Assembly: GCA_030425705.1 (NCBI GenBank)
Contig: JAUHZU010000002.1
Coordinates: 434,001-498,000 of the forward strand
Length of the DNA stretch: 64,000 nucleotides
Direction: 5' to 3'
DNA from: Phycisphaerae bacterium
GTDB lineage: Bacteria; Planctomycetota; Phycisphaerae; Phycisphaerales; Phycisphaeraceae
The position numbers were made by a program, and so were the translations under genes. Positions 25,635 to 33,912 of the stretch are shown here, one piece after another. The stretch's first letter is position 1. Every line of letters begins with the position of its first letter. Under the pieces are notes generated by a model. The model ran no database searches and was not told where the DNA came from. It was given only the letters and a program-made list of their open reading frames with translations.

Positions 25635-26258
25635 ATGATCGCTCCGAAAAACCGCCGTTACATCGTGATGCTTGTGGCCGCCCTGCTGGTCGGGACGTGG
25701 GCCGCATCGTTCGGGATCGGCCGGCTGCAGGCCCAGGCCGCGGGCCCCGCCGACAAGACCGCCGTCGCCGTCCTCAACCTCCAGGACGTGCTGGGCCAGT
25801 TGAATGAGAACAACGCGTTCCAGGCCGACATCACCGCGAAGAACGGGCAGATCCAGGCCGAGCTGACCCGCCGGCAGAACGCCGTGCAGCAGATGCAGAA
25901 CGACCTGGAGCTGCTGGATGCCGATTCCGATGCCTACAAGCAGAAGGAAGACCAGATCTTCGACGCCCTGATCGAGCTGCGGACCTGGCAGTCGATCCAG
26001 GAGCAGCGCAACATCCTGGAGCAGCGGACGCACCTGGCGAACCTGTACCGCAAGATCGTGCAGGCCGGTGCCGCCATCGCCGAGCAGCGCGGGTTCGACC
26101 TCGTCCTGCTGGACACGCAGGTGCCCGACCTGGACCGGCTGAACCCCGAGCAGCTGCTCAACGCGATCGCCACCCGCAAGGTGCTCTACCACACCGACGA
26201 GGTGGAGATCACCCGCGGCGTCATTGAGCGGATGAACACCGAGTGGAACAACCGCTGA
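25635..26258 (+). CDS. OmpH/Skp-like periplasmic chaperone
   Basis: 207-aa secreted protein of the OmpH/Skp family, a holdase for unfolded outer-membrane proteins. An N-terminal signal/anchor (YIVMLVAALLVGTWAASFGIG) precedes KTAVAVLNLQDVLGQLNEN, the usual family opening strand, then a long charged helical section (about residues 60-150, rich in Gln and Glu) forming the coiled-coil tentacles, and a final strand GFDLVLLDTQV. Position immediately upstream of lpxD matches the classical bamA-skp-lpxD-fabZ order. GGGAAGGAAA precedes the ATG. Followed by a hairpin at 26291. Confidence 0.85.
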   Translation: MIAPKNRRYIVMLVAALLVGTWAASFGIGRLQAQAAGPADKTAVAVLNLQDVLGQLNENNAFQADITAKNGQIQAELTRRQNAVQQMQNDLELLDADSDAYKQKEDQIFDALIELRTWQSIQEQRNILEQRTHLANLYRKIVQAGAAIAEQRGFDLVLLDTQVPDLDRLNPEQLLNAIATRKVLYHTDEVEITRGVIERMNTEWNNR

Positions 26259-26290
26259 CCCCCGGCCCCGCCCGAACCCCGTCTCCTCCG

Positions 26291-26320
26291 CCCCTGCCGA
26301 AAGGCGGGGGCTGAGTTTTG
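26291..26320 (+). terminator. Hairpin with GAAA loop between skp-like gene and lpxD
   Basis: CCCCTGCC (26291-26298) pairs with GGCGGGGG (26303-26310), one G-U pair, GAAA tetraloop, then a weak T-run (GAGTTTT). It may terminate or attenuate transcription into lpxD. Confidence 0.55.
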
Positions 26321-26395
26321 GGGGCGCTAGTTAGCCCGGCTCCTGCCCGCCCCGCCGCCCCGCCTTGTCCCCGATCTACTGCCTGCGAGTCCCCC

Positions 26396-27451
26396 TTGTC
26401 CCACACCACCCAATCCATCGCCGAACTGGTCGGCGGCGAGCTGGCCGGCCCGGGGGGGCTTGCGATCGACGGCGTCGCGGAGATCAGCCGGGCCCGGCCG
26501 GGCACCGTCACGTTCATCGGCAGCGAGAAGTACGCCGGCAAGTGGCCCGCGTCCCACGCCACCGCCGCGCTGGTCTCCCGCGGGGTCGAGGTCCCGCCCA
26601 TCGACGGCCGGGCCGTCATCACCGTCGACAACGCCGACCTCGCGATGGCCACCCTGCTGGCGCTATTCGCCCCGCCCGTGCCCCGGCCCGCGGCGGGGGT
26701 GCACCCCTCGGCCACGGTCGACCCCTCGGCCGAGCTCGGCCCGGGCGTGTGCATCGGCGCGAACTGTGTCGTAGAAGCCGGCGTCAAGCTCGGCGAGGGC
26801 ACGATCCTCCACGCCGGGGTCACGCTGTACAACGAGGTCGCGGTCGGCGCGGGATGCGAGCTGTGGGCCGGCGTCGTGGTCCGCGAGCGCTGCACGATCG
26901 GCGACCGCTGCATCCTCCACCCCAACGCGGTGATCGGGGCCTGCGGCTTCGGCTACCGCCCGGACCTCTCCGGACCGACGCCCCGCCTGGTGAAGATCCC
27001 GCAGATCGGCACGGTGGAGATCGGCAACGATGTCGAGATCGGGGCCGGCACGACCATCGACCGCGCGAAGTTCGACGCGACAGTCGTCGGCGACGGGTGC
27101 AAGCTCGATAACCAGGTCCAGATCGGGCACAACGTGGTCATCGGCCGGATGGTCATCATCGCCGGGTGCACCGGCATCGCCGGGTCGTCGACGATCGGCG
27201 ACGGCACGATGATCGGCGGGCTCACCTGTGTCAGTGACCACATCCACGTCGGCCGCGGCGTGCAGCTCGCCGGCGGGTCGGCGTGCATCAACGACATCCC
27301 CGACGGCGAGACCTGGGGCGGTGTGCCCGCCCGGCCGCTCAAGGAAGCGTTCCGCGAGCAGGCCGCCCTCCGCAAGCTCCCCGACCTGATGCGCGAGATC
27401 AAACGCACCCAGCGCCAAGCCGATAAGAAAGACAAGGAAGCGACCCGCTAG
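26396..27451 (+). CDS. lpxD: UDP-3-O-acylglucosamine N-acyltransferase
   Basis: Third step of lipid A synthesis: adds the second hydroxyacyl chain to UDP-3-O-acyl-glucosamine, using acyl-ACP. 351 aa. The N-domain starts with TQSIAELVGGELAGPGGLAIDGVAEI, then a left-handed parallel beta-helix with many hexapeptide repeats (residues ~100-300), including the catalytic-His region DNQVQIGHNVVIGR, plus ACGFGYR and IPQIGTVEIGNDVEIGAGTTIDRA, the LpxD signatures. No ATG fits the expected start; TTG at 26396 gives the normal N-terminus, but other non-ATG codons are possible. Followed 12 nt later by lpxC-fabZ. Confidence 0.9.
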   Translation: MSHTTQSIAELVGGELAGPGGLAIDGVAEISRARPGTVTFIGSEKYAGKWPASHATAALVSRGVEVPPIDGRAVITVDNADLAMATLLALFAPPVPRPAAGVHPSATVDPSAELGPGVCIGANCVVEAGVKLGEGTILHAGVTLYNEVAVGAGCELWAGVVVRERCTIGDRCILHPNAVIGACGFGYRPDLSGPTPRLVKIPQIGTVEIGNDVEIGAGTTIDRAKFDATVVGDGCKLDNQVQIGHNVVIGRMVIIAGCTGIAGSSTIGDGTMIGGLTCVSDHIHVGRGVQLAGGSACINDIPDGETWGGVPARPLKEAFREQAALRKLPDLMREIKRTQRQADKKDKEATR

Positions 27452-27462
27452 ACCCGACCCCG

Positions 27463-28773
27463 ATGCAGCCCCAGCAGACCATCTCGACCCCCGTGCGGCT
27501 GTCCGGCCCCGGGCTGTTCAATGGGCAGGTCGCCAACGTCACCTTCAAGCCCGCCCCCGCGAACCACGGCATCGTCTTCGTCCGCACGGACCTGGGCAAC
27601 ACGCCCGTGCCCGCGCTCGTCTCGCGCGTCGTCAAGCGCCCCCGCCGCTCGGCCATCAAGCAGGGCGACGCCAGCATCGACACCGTCGAGCACCTGCTCT
27701 CCGCCGCCGCCGCGCACCGCATCGACAACCTCATCGTCGAGATCGACGGGCCCGAGGTGCCGATCCTCGACGGATCCGCCGAGCCGTTTTATGAGAAGCT
27801 CATCGAGGCGGGCAAGGCCGACAACGACGCCCCGCGCAAGACGCTGGTCGTCACCGATCCGGTGATCGTCCGGCAGGGCGACGCCGTCGTCGCCGCGACG
27901 CCCAGCGACGAGCCGGAGATGCAGCTGCTCTACGAGCTGGACTACGGCGACGGGCCGATCGGCCGGCAGCTCGTGAGCTTCGACTTCAACACCGACGACT
28001 ACGCGACCCGCATCGCGCCGTCGCGCACCTTCTCCACCCAGCAGGAGGCGGAGCAGGCCCAAGCCGCGGGCATGTTCACCCACCTGACGCTGGACGACGC
28101 GCTGGTCATCGGGCCCGACGGCAAGCCGCTGGGCAACAACACCTTCCGCTTCGACGACGAGCCGGTCCGCCACAAGATGCTCGACCTCATCGGCGACCTG
28201 TACCTGCTGGGCGCGCCGATCCAGGGGCGCATCGTCGCCTACAAGTCCGGGCACGCGCTCAATCAGATGCTGGTCCGCAAGCTCATCCAGCAGTACCGCA
28301 GGCAGACGCTCAACGACCTGGGCCGGCGGTCGGAGGTCATCGACATCCGCGCGCTGTTCCGCATGATGCCCCACCGCTACCCGATGCTGCTGGTGGACCG
28401 CGTTATCGAGATGGACGGGGACCGGCGGGCGGTCGGGGTGAAGAACGTCACCATCAACGAGCCGTTCTTCCAGGGCCACTACCCCAACACGCCGATCATG
28501 CCCGGCGTGCTCGTGGTCGAGGCGATGGCGCAGCTCTCGGGCGTGCTGATCGGCCAATCGCTGGACCAGGTGGGCAAGCTGCCGGTGCTGCTGTCGCTGG
28601 ACCGGGTGAAGCTGCGCAAGCCGGTGACGCCCGGCGACCAGCTCTTCCTCGAAGCCGAGGCCGTGAAGGTCCGCAGTCGGATCGCGCACATGCGCTGCCG
28701 GGCGTACGTCGGCGAGGAACTCGCCGCCGAGGCCGAGGTCAAGTTCATGATGGTCGACGACGACCAGGAGTAG
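27463..28773 (+). CDS. lpxC/fabZ: Bifunctional LpxC deacetylase / FabZ dehydratase
   Basis: Fusion of UDP-3-O-acyl-GlcNAc deacetylase (committed lipid A step) and 3-hydroxyacyl-ACP dehydratase. 436 aa. Residues 1-290 are LpxC: TISTPVRLSGPGLFNGQ, the zinc ligand His in SIDTVEHLLSAAAAH, LDGSAEPF, and HKMLDLIGDLYLLGAPIQG (second His and Asp ligands) followed by KSGHALN. Residues ~300-436 are FabZ: MMPHRYPMLLVDRVIEMDG, GHYPNTPIMPGVLVVEAMAQ, with the catalytic His/Glu pair. The fusion is known in Bacteroidetes, Chlamydiae and planctomycetes and couples deacylation to membrane fatty-acid supply. Confidence 0.95.
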   Translation: MQPQQTISTPVRLSGPGLFNGQVANVTFKPAPANHGIVFVRTDLGNTPVPALVSRVVKRPRRSAIKQGDASIDTVEHLLSAAAAHRIDNLIVEIDGPEVPILDGSAEPFYEKLIEAGKADNDAPRKTLVVTDPVIVRQGDAVVAATPSDEPEMQLLYELDYGDGPIGRQLVSFDFNTDDYATRIAPSRTFSTQQEAEQAQAAGMFTHLTLDDALVIGPDGKPLGNNTFRFDDEPVRHKMLDLIGDLYLLGAPIQGRIVAYKSGHALNQMLVRKLIQQYRRQTLNDLGRRSEVIDIRALFRMMPHRYPMLLVDRVIEMDGDRRAVGVKNVTINEPFFQGHYPNTPIMPGVLVVEAMAQLSGVLIGQSLDQVGKLPVLLSLDRVKLRKPVTPGDQLFLEAEAVKVRSRIAHMRCRAYVGEELAAEAEVKFMMVDDDQE

Positions 28774-28792
28774 CGACCCCCGGAGCCGGCCG

Positions 28793-29452
28793 ATGACCCG
28801 CAAGACCCCGACCCTCAGCGATAGCGTGTACGACTACCTCGTCGCTCACGGCACGCCGCCCGACGACATCCAGCGTGGCCTGATCGATGCGACCACCCCG
28901 CTGGGCGACGACGCGCAGATGCAGATCGCCCCGGACCAGGGCGCATTCATGACCGTGCTGGCCCGGCTGATCGGCGCGACCCACGCGATCGAGATCGGCA
29001 CGTTCACCGGGTACTCGGCGCTGTGCACGGCGCGGGGGCTGCCCGACGACGGCCGGCTGGTCTGCTGCGATGTGAGCGCCGAGTGGCCGAGCATCGGCCG
29101 GCCGTTCTGGGAGCGGGCGGGCGTCGCGCACAAGATCGACCTGCGGGTCGGCCCGGCGCTACAGACGCTGGCGGCGCTGCCACAGGAGCGCGTGTTCGAT
29201 ATGGCGTTCATCGACGCGGACAAAGAGAACAACGCCAACTACGTCGAGGCGTTGGTGAAGCTCATCCGTCCCGGCGGGGTGATCCTCGTCGACAACGTCC
29301 TGGCCGGGGGCCGCGCCGCGGACCCGGACGACGGATCGGAGCGTGCGGTGATCGCGCGGGCGTTCAACGCCGGTGTCGCCGCCGACGAGCGGTTCGACTG
29401 CGTGATGCTGCCGATCGCCGACGGCCTGACGCTGCTGCGGCTGCGCGGCTGA
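28793..29452 (+). CDS. O-methyltransferase, caffeoyl-CoA type
   Basis: 219-aa SAM-dependent methyltransferase of the class I fold, metal-dependent catechol/caffeoyl-CoA OMT group. AIEIGTFTGYSALCTARGLP is motif I (SAM binding), LVCCDVSAEW motif II, MAFIDADKENNANYVEALVKL with the metal-binding DADK, and PGGVILVDNVLAGGR. GGAG precedes the ATG. It starts 20 nt after lpxC/fabZ in the same direction, so it may be the last gene of that operon, but its substrate is not evident. A strong hairpin terminator follows. Confidence 0.9.
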   Translation: MTRKTPTLSDSVYDYLVAHGTPPDDIQRGLIDATTPLGDDAQMQIAPDQGAFMTVLARLIGATHAIEIGTFTGYSALCTARGLPDDGRLVCCDVSAEWPSIGRPFWERAGVAHKIDLRVGPALQTLAALPQERVFDMAFIDADKENNANYVEALVKLIRPGGVILVDNVLAGGRAADPDDGSERAVIARAFNAGVAADERFDCVMLPIADGLTLLRLRG

Positions 29453-29480
29453 GCCGGTGATCAAAATCCTCCCGCTCAAA

Positions 29481-29515
29481 GCAAAACCCCGGCCGGTGGG
29501 ACCGGCCGGGGCTTG
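29481..29515. terminator. Bidirectional rho-independent terminator
   Basis: Perfect 11-bp inverted repeat (29487-29497 with 29501-29511), loop GGG, preceded by AAAA and followed by CTTGTT, so it works best for the minus-strand LamG gene and also for the O-methyltransferase gene. Confidence 0.8.
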
Positions 29516-29540
29516 TTGGGTTGTGGTGGGTCGGGTCCGG

Positions 29541-30320
29541 TTAGCGGTCGCGACGCCGGCGGGCGATCAACAGGCCGCCCAGGCCCAGCAGCGCCAGCGA
29601 GCCGGGCTCGGGGACGACGCCGAGGTAGACCGCCGGGTTGAAGATCGCGCCCTGGTTCCAGTCGCCGCCGCCGCCGGCCCAGCGGTTGATCCCGATGGAC
29701 CGGTCTAGCGAGTCGCCGAAGCTGGACTTCGTGCCCGCGGCCGAGCCGACGAGCACATCATCGACGTAAAGGTACATGGTGCCGGCCAGGTCGCCGTTGC
29801 CATCTACGCTGTTGCCTTCGCTGTCGAAGACCGCGACCGCGTGGTACCAGGTGTTGGCCTGGATATCGAAGGTCACGGTGAAGGCGCTATCCGACAGCGC
29901 GAAACGCAGCTGCGAGTTCACGGTCGACAGGTGCTCGGTCCCGGCGTAGTCGATCAGCTTGCGGACGTCGGTAAAGTTGCCGTCCCAGTTGAACCAGACG
30001 TCCATGGTGAAGCCGCCGGCTGCGGCGACCAGGCTGTTGTCGAGCAGGTCGATCGCGGTGGTCGCGCCGTGCCCGCCGTTGCTGCCGGTCAGCGACATCA
30101 GTGACGAATCAAACCCGGCCGGGCGGTCATCGACCAGGGCACCGGTCAGGTCCATGGTGGCGTCGTTGCCGGCCCCGCTCAGGTCGGTCACGGTGGTGCT
30201 CGACCCGTCGTAGGACGAGGGGAACGAGTACTCAAAAACGGGTGTCACCGCGGCCTGCACCGGCGCACCAGCAAGGCACGCGGCGGAAAGCGACAGGACA
30301 GCAAACGATAGTTTCGGCAT
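29541..30320 (-). CDS. LamG-like PEP-CTERM surface protein
   Basis: 259-aa secreted protein: signal peptide (FAVLSLSAACLAGAPVQA), then a LamG/concanavalin-type jelly-roll region (MDVWFNWDG, NTWYHAVAVFDSEGN, GTMYLYVDDVLVG, the classical order in LamG domains), and a C-terminal PEP-CTERM sorting tail VPEPGSLALLGLGGLL followed by RRRRDR. Such tails are recognised by exosortase, which anchors or releases the protein with extracellular polysaccharide. The LamG domain may bind glycans. Upstream on this strand lies an AT-rich stretch (30415-30450), the likely promoter. Substrate unknown. Confidence 0.85.
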   Translation of the reverse strand: MPKLSFAVLSLSAACLAGAPVQAAVTPVFEYSFPSSYDGSSTTVTDLSGAGNDATMDLTGALVDDRPAGFDSSLMSLTGSNGGHGATTAIDLLDNSLVAAAGGFTMDVWFNWDGNFTDVRKLIDYAGTEHLSTVNSQLRFALSDSAFTVTFDIQANTWYHAVAVFDSEGNSVDGNGDLAGTMYLYVDDVLVGSAAGTKSSFGDSLDRSIGINRWAGGGGDWNQGAIFNPAVYLGVVPEPGSLALLGLGGLLIARRRRDR

Positions 30321-30463
30321 CTGGGTGGCTCCTTCACGAGATGGGTTACTAGGCCGATTCCACCCAGACTAGTGCAGGTAGTATGACCGATGCCGTACGG
30401 TCTCGCAAGACCGTGTGTAGTTTTTTTACAGGAAAATCGTGTGAATCTAGGCGCTTTAGACAA

Positions 30464-30487
30464 CCGGCCCCGGTGACCCGGGGCCGG
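30464..30487 (-). terminator. Hairpin 3' of the cyclophilin gene
   Basis: 10-bp perfect stem CCGGCCCCGG/CCGGGGCCGG with TGAC loop; on the minus strand it is followed by TTGTCT. Lies after the cyclophilin gene (ends 30557). Confidence 0.55.
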
Positions 30488-30556
30488 CTGAAGCGATCGC
30501 TGGCGTGCATCACCTTGACGCGTGTGTCCTGATGCAGGGATGGGGCAAAGAGGCGG

Positions 30557-30991
30557 TTAGTCTTCTTCGATGACGACCTGGTTCATCACGTCGTCTTTCT
30601 CGATCTGGTTGACGACGTCCATGCCCTCGACGACCTGGCCGAAGACCGCGTGCTTGCCGTCGAGCCAGTCGGTGACGACGTGGGTGATGAAGAACTGGCT
30701 GCCGTTGGTGTTGGGCCCGGAGTTGGCCATGGAGAGGATGCCGGGCTTGTCGTGGCGTTTCTGGAGCGCGGCTTTCTCGTCCTTGAACTTGTAGCCGGGC
30801 CCGCCCGTGCCGTTGCCGTCGGGGCAGCCGCCCTGGATCATGAACTCGTCGATGACGCGGTGGAAGGTGAGCCCGTCGTAGAACCCTTCCTTGGCGAGCT
30901 TGATGAAGTTGCCGGTGGTCTCGGGGCAGTCGTCGGTGAAGAGCTCGAGCTTGATCTCGCCCTTGTCGGTGTGGAGGGTGGCGGTGGTCAT
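30557..30991 (-). CDS. ppiB: Cyclophilin-type peptidyl-prolyl isomerase
   Basis: 144-aa cytoplasmic PpiB-type cyclophilin that speeds proline isomerisation during folding. Conserved active-site blocks: [40 protein letters not shown] with the catalytic Arg/Phe region, [19 protein letters not shown], and [13 protein letters not shown]. No signal peptide. Its sister gene, a lipoprotein cyclophilin, lies directly upstream on the same strand, separated by a terminator hairpin and a palindromic element (31010-31032). Confidence 0.9.
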   Translation of the reverse strand: MTTATLHTDKGEIKLELFTDDCPETTGNFIKLAKEGFYDGLTFHRVIDEFMIQGGCPDGNGTGGPGYKFKDEKAALQKRHDKPGILSMANSGPNTNGSQFFITHVVTDWLDGKHAVFGQVVEGMDVVNQIEKDDVMNQVVIEED

Positions 30992-31009
30992 CGGTCTTTC
31001 CGGTGGAGA

Positions 31010-31032
31010 GTGAACCGTTCACGGTGAACGGT
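31010..31032. repeat. Overlapping palindromes (operator-like) upstream of ppiB
   Basis: GTGAAC-C-GTTCAC (31010-31022) overlaps ACCGTTCAC-G-GTGAACGGT (31014-31032), 19-41 nt before the ppiB ATG on the minus strand. Looks like a repressor or activator site in the leader. Confidence 0.5.
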
Positions 31033-31042
31033 GAGGGGACAA

Positions 31043-31073
31043 AGAAGCCCACGTTCGACGAACGTGGGCTTCT
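31043..31073 (-). terminator. Strong terminator after lipoprotein cyclophilin gene
   Basis: 15-bp perfect arms (31043-31057 with 31059-31073, AGAAGCCCACGTTCG type), followed on the minus strand by TTTGT. A TATACT lies just before it on that strand, at 31088-31093. Confidence 0.75.
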
Positions 31074-31096
31074 GGTTGAAGCAGAGAGTATAGCGG

Positions 31097-31840
31097 TTAT
31101 TCGCCTTCGTCTTCGACGACCGTTGCGGCGATGATGTGGTCCAGGTCGGGGAAGTTGGCGTCGAGGTACTCGTTGCCGCCGGCGTGGATGCGTCCCTGGT
31201 TGGGGCGTTCGCGGTACTTGGATTCGATGGCGTCGACCACGTCCATGCCGTCGCCGACGACCTCGCCGAAGGCGGCGAAGCCCATGCCATCGAGCCGGCT
31301 GTTGTCGCCGTAGTTGATGAAGAGCTGGGTGGTGCGGGAGTTGGGCCCGGAGGTGGCGAAGGTGACGCGGGCGCGGGTGTTGGACTGGGTGACGGGGTCG
31401 TCCTGGATGTTGGCGGCGTCGGAGGCGCGCCAGGCGGCGTTGACGTCCGGCTCGCCGTGCATGCCCCACTGGACGACGAAGCCGGGCACGACGCGGAAGA
31501 AGCGGTTGCCGTCGTAGTAGCCGTTGACGACGAGGTTGTAGAACCGGTCGGCCCCGCGGGGTGCCCAGGCGCGGACGACGTGGACGGTGAAGTCCCCGGC
31601 CGTGGTATGGAAGAGGACGTCGAAATCGTCGGGCGCGGTCTGGTTCATCTCCTCGTGGCTGGGGTCGCCGAGGATCTCGTGCTCGGGGGCGAGCTCGATG
31701 TTGGCCGGGGCCCCGTCGCCGGTGGGCGTGGGCAGGCGGTCGGCGTCGGCGTTGGCGGGCGAAGCGCCGGAGGAGGCCTGGCCGCAGGCGATGAGCCCGC
31801 AGGCGAGGATCAGGAACAGCAGGTTCGTCATGGTTTTCAT
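31097..31840 (-). CDS. Cyclophilin-type PPIase lipoprotein
   Basis: 247-aa lipoprotein with signal TNLLFLILACGLIAC (lipobox cysteine near residue 19) and an Ala/Pro/Asp-rich linker. The C-terminal ~170 residues are a cyclophilin domain: VLFHTTAGDFTVHVVRAWAPRGADRFYNLV, GNRFFRVVPGFVVQWG, VTFATSGPNSRTTQLFINYGDNSRLDGMGFAAFG. Some active-site positions are altered (the [13 protein letters not shown] block reads FFRVVPGFVVQWG), so periplasmic or outer-membrane folding activity is likely but the degree of catalysis is uncertain. AGGGAG precedes the ATG at 31840. Confidence 0.85.
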   Translation of the reverse strand: MKTMTNLLFLILACGLIACGQASSGASPANADADRLPTPTGDGAPANIELAPEHEILGDPSHEEMNQTAPDDFDVLFHTTAGDFTVHVVRAWAPRGADRFYNLVVNGYYDGNRFFRVVPGFVVQWGMHGEPDVNAAWRASDAANIQDDPVTQSNTRARVTFATSGPNSRTTQLFINYGDNSRLDGMGFAAFGEVVGDGMDVVDAIESKYRERPNQGRIHAGGNEYLDANFPDLDHIIAATVVEDEGE

Positions 31841-31938
31841 CGGGGGCTCCCTGGGGTGGCTGGGTCGGGCATGATACCGCCCGGGCTTGACACGAGGGGT
31901 ATGCTAGGGGGCCCGGCGAGCGAGAAAGCGAGAAAACC

Positions 31939-33123
31939 ATGTCCCGATCACGATGGCGGTGGACCCTGACCCTGGCGGCAGTGGCCCTGCCCGCGCCGGT
32001 CGCGCAGGCGCAGGGGCCGGCGTACACGGACCTGGTCGTCTTCGGCGACTCGCTGTCGGACGTGGGGAACACGGCCAACAGCTTCTTCATCAGCCTGGTC
32101 GCGCCCCAGGCCCGCCCGCCGTACTTCGACGGCCGGTTCTCGAACGGGCCGGTCTGGGCCGAGCAGCTCGGTGACACGCTCGGGCTGGATGGCTCGACCC
32201 GCAGCGGCGAAGGCGGCCACAACTACGCCTGGGGCGGTGCACTCTCCGGCGACGGCACGAACTTCCTGGGCGCGATCGACAACCTCGGCAACCAGGTCGA
32301 CGGCTACCTCGGCGATGACGCGCCCGACGGCACAGAGCTGTTCCTGCTGTGGGGCGGCGGCAACGACTTCATCGAGATCGGCGGCTCGCTGGGCTCGCTG
32401 TTCTCCGGCGGCGGCTCGCCCCAGGGTGTCGCCAACAACATCGCCGGCCACATCGAGCAGCTCGCGCTGGCCGGCGGCGAGCACTTCCTCGTCCTCAACA
32501 TGCCCGACCTGGGCGCGATCCCCCGCTACGCCGGCACGACCGACCAGGCCGCGCTCACCGCGACCAGCCAGCAGTTCAACGCCCTGCTCTCGGCCGAGGT
32601 CGACACGCTCAACACGCAGTACAGCATCGACGTGGACCTGCTCGATATCGAGGCGCTGTTCCAGCAGATGCTCGCCGACCCGTCGCGCTACGGCTTCACG
32701 AACACGACCGACGCGGCCTACAACGAAGGCACCGGCGCGGTCGCCCCCAACGCCGCGACCTACGCGTTCTGGGACGAGATCCACCCCACCGCCCTTGCCC
32801 ACCAGTGGATCGCCACCGCCGCGTGGGTCGAGCTGCAGGTCGAGGGCGACTTCACCGGCGACGGCTTGGTGGACATAGACGACCTGGACCTGCTGCTCGC
32901 CCACTGGGGCCAGACGGTCACGCCCTTCGACCTGGCGCACGGCGACTGGACGGGCGACGGGCAGGTCGACCAGCAGGACCTGGACCGCGTACTCGCCAAC
33001 TGGGGGGCCGGCGAGCCGTCGGCGGTGAACATCCCCGAGCCCGGTGGGCTGGTGCTCATCGGGTCGCTGTGGCTGCTCGTGATCCGCCGACGCGTGAACC
33101 CGGCTCGCCGGCTGTGCGTCTAG
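31939..33123 (+). CDS. Secreted GDSL/SGNH esterase with dockerin-like repeats and PEP-CTERM tail
   Basis: 394-aa exported hydrolase. After the signal peptide the SGNH blocks are in order: VVFGDSLSDVGNT (block I, Ser), LLWGGGNDFIE (block III, Gly/Asn) and FWDEIHPTALAHQ (block V, Asp/His). The C-terminal region has two dockerin-like Ca-binding repeats (GDFTGDGLVDIDDLDLLLAHW and GDWTGDGQVDQQDLDRVLANW), then IPEPGGLVLIGSLWLLVIRRR, a PEP-CTERM-type tail. An esterase or lipase acting on extracellular polymer acyl groups is likely. Placed near the other PEP-CTERM genes; Shine-Dalgarno weak. Confidence 0.85.
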   Translation: MSRSRWRWTLTLAAVALPAPVAQAQGPAYTDLVVFGDSLSDVGNTANSFFISLVAPQARPPYFDGRFSNGPVWAEQLGDTLGLDGSTRSGEGGHNYAWGGALSGDGTNFLGAIDNLGNQVDGYLGDDAPDGTELFLLWGGGNDFIEIGGSLGSLFSGGGSPQGVANNIAGHIEQLALAGGEHFLVLNMPDLGAIPRYAGTTDQAALTATSQQFNALLSAEVDTLNTQYSIDVDLLDIEALFQQMLADPSRYGFTNTTDAAYNEGTGAVAPNAATYAFWDEIHPTALAHQWIATAAWVELQVEGDFTGDGLVDIDDLDLLLAHWGQTVTPFDLAHGDWTGDGQVDQQDLDRVLANWGAGEPSAVNIPEPGGLVLIGSLWLLVIRRRVNPARRLCV

Positions 33124-33180
33124 GGTTGTAGACGCGAAACTGGGTTTCTTGATTCTTTGCCCTTCACGAAAGGTTTACCG

Positions 33181-33741
33181 ATGGCTCGCGACCGCATGAT
33201 CCCGCTGGCTGTGCTGCTGCTCCTGTTTGGCCTGGCGTGGGCCCCGGCGTCGGTGCCGGCGGCGCAGGACGAGCCCGACGCGGAGGACCCGATGGCGGTG
33301 CTTCACGCTTACACCGGTGTGTGGGAATGCGAGGCCGAGTGGGCCTGGGGCGGCACGATCAAGGCGCGCAACGAATACGAACGGGTGTTCGACGGCCGAC
33401 ACATGCGGGCGCGGACCTACGTCTCGGACAACGGCGGCCCCGAGTACCTCCGCTACGAGACGCTGTATTCCCACGACGCGCGTGCCCAGGCCTACTGCTA
33501 CACGACGATCGCCTACGACGGCTCGGTGGAGACGGGCACGCTCGAACTCCGCGACGACGGGTTCCACATCGAGACGCGGTACGAGAACCCCGACGGCGGG
33601 GGTACGACCGGGTTCCGCCAATACATCTCGCTGGTCGATGGCGACACCTACCGCTGGCGGGTCTCGATGCAGCGGCCCGATGGCGAATGGATGGTCGTGA
33701 TGGACGACCAGTGGGACCGTCGGGCGGATGATGCAGGCTAA
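33181..33741 (+). CDS. Secreted protein of unknown function (DUF1579-like)
   Basis: 186-aa exported protein: signal MIPLAVLLLLFGLAWAPASVPAA at the N-terminus, then LHAYTGVWECEAEWAWGGTIKARNEYERVFDGRHMRARTYV. The order 'GxWxxxxxW' followed by an all-beta pattern (YLRYETLYSHDARAQAYCYTTIAYDG) resembles DUF1579/lipocalin-like small-molecule-binding barrels; this is a structural resemblance only. ATG 33181 with GAAAGG 8 nt upstream is preferred to a non-ATG start farther upstream. Downstream of the GDSL gene by 57 nt, perhaps on the same transcript. Confidence 0.65.
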   Translation: MARDRMIPLAVLLLLFGLAWAPASVPAAQDEPDAEDPMAVLHAYTGVWECEAEWAWGGTIKARNEYERVFDGRHMRARTYVSDNGGPEYLRYETLYSHDARAQAYCYTTIAYDGSVETGTLELRDDGFHIETRYENPDGGGTTGFRQYISLVDGDTYRWRVSMQRPDGEWMVVMDDQWDRRADDAG

Positions 33742-33912
33742 AAAACCCAGGTGCCTGAAGGGCTGGGCAAGCAGGCCGGTGTCGTATCCAAGCCACTTCT
33801 CAGCGCTAAATCTACGCACAAACCCCTAGTTTCGGGGCGGCGGTTGTGGTACGCTTGTACGCCCGGCGGGCGTTGTGTGTTGCCCCGGTTTGTTCGTTTT
33901 TTGCAGGAGAGG

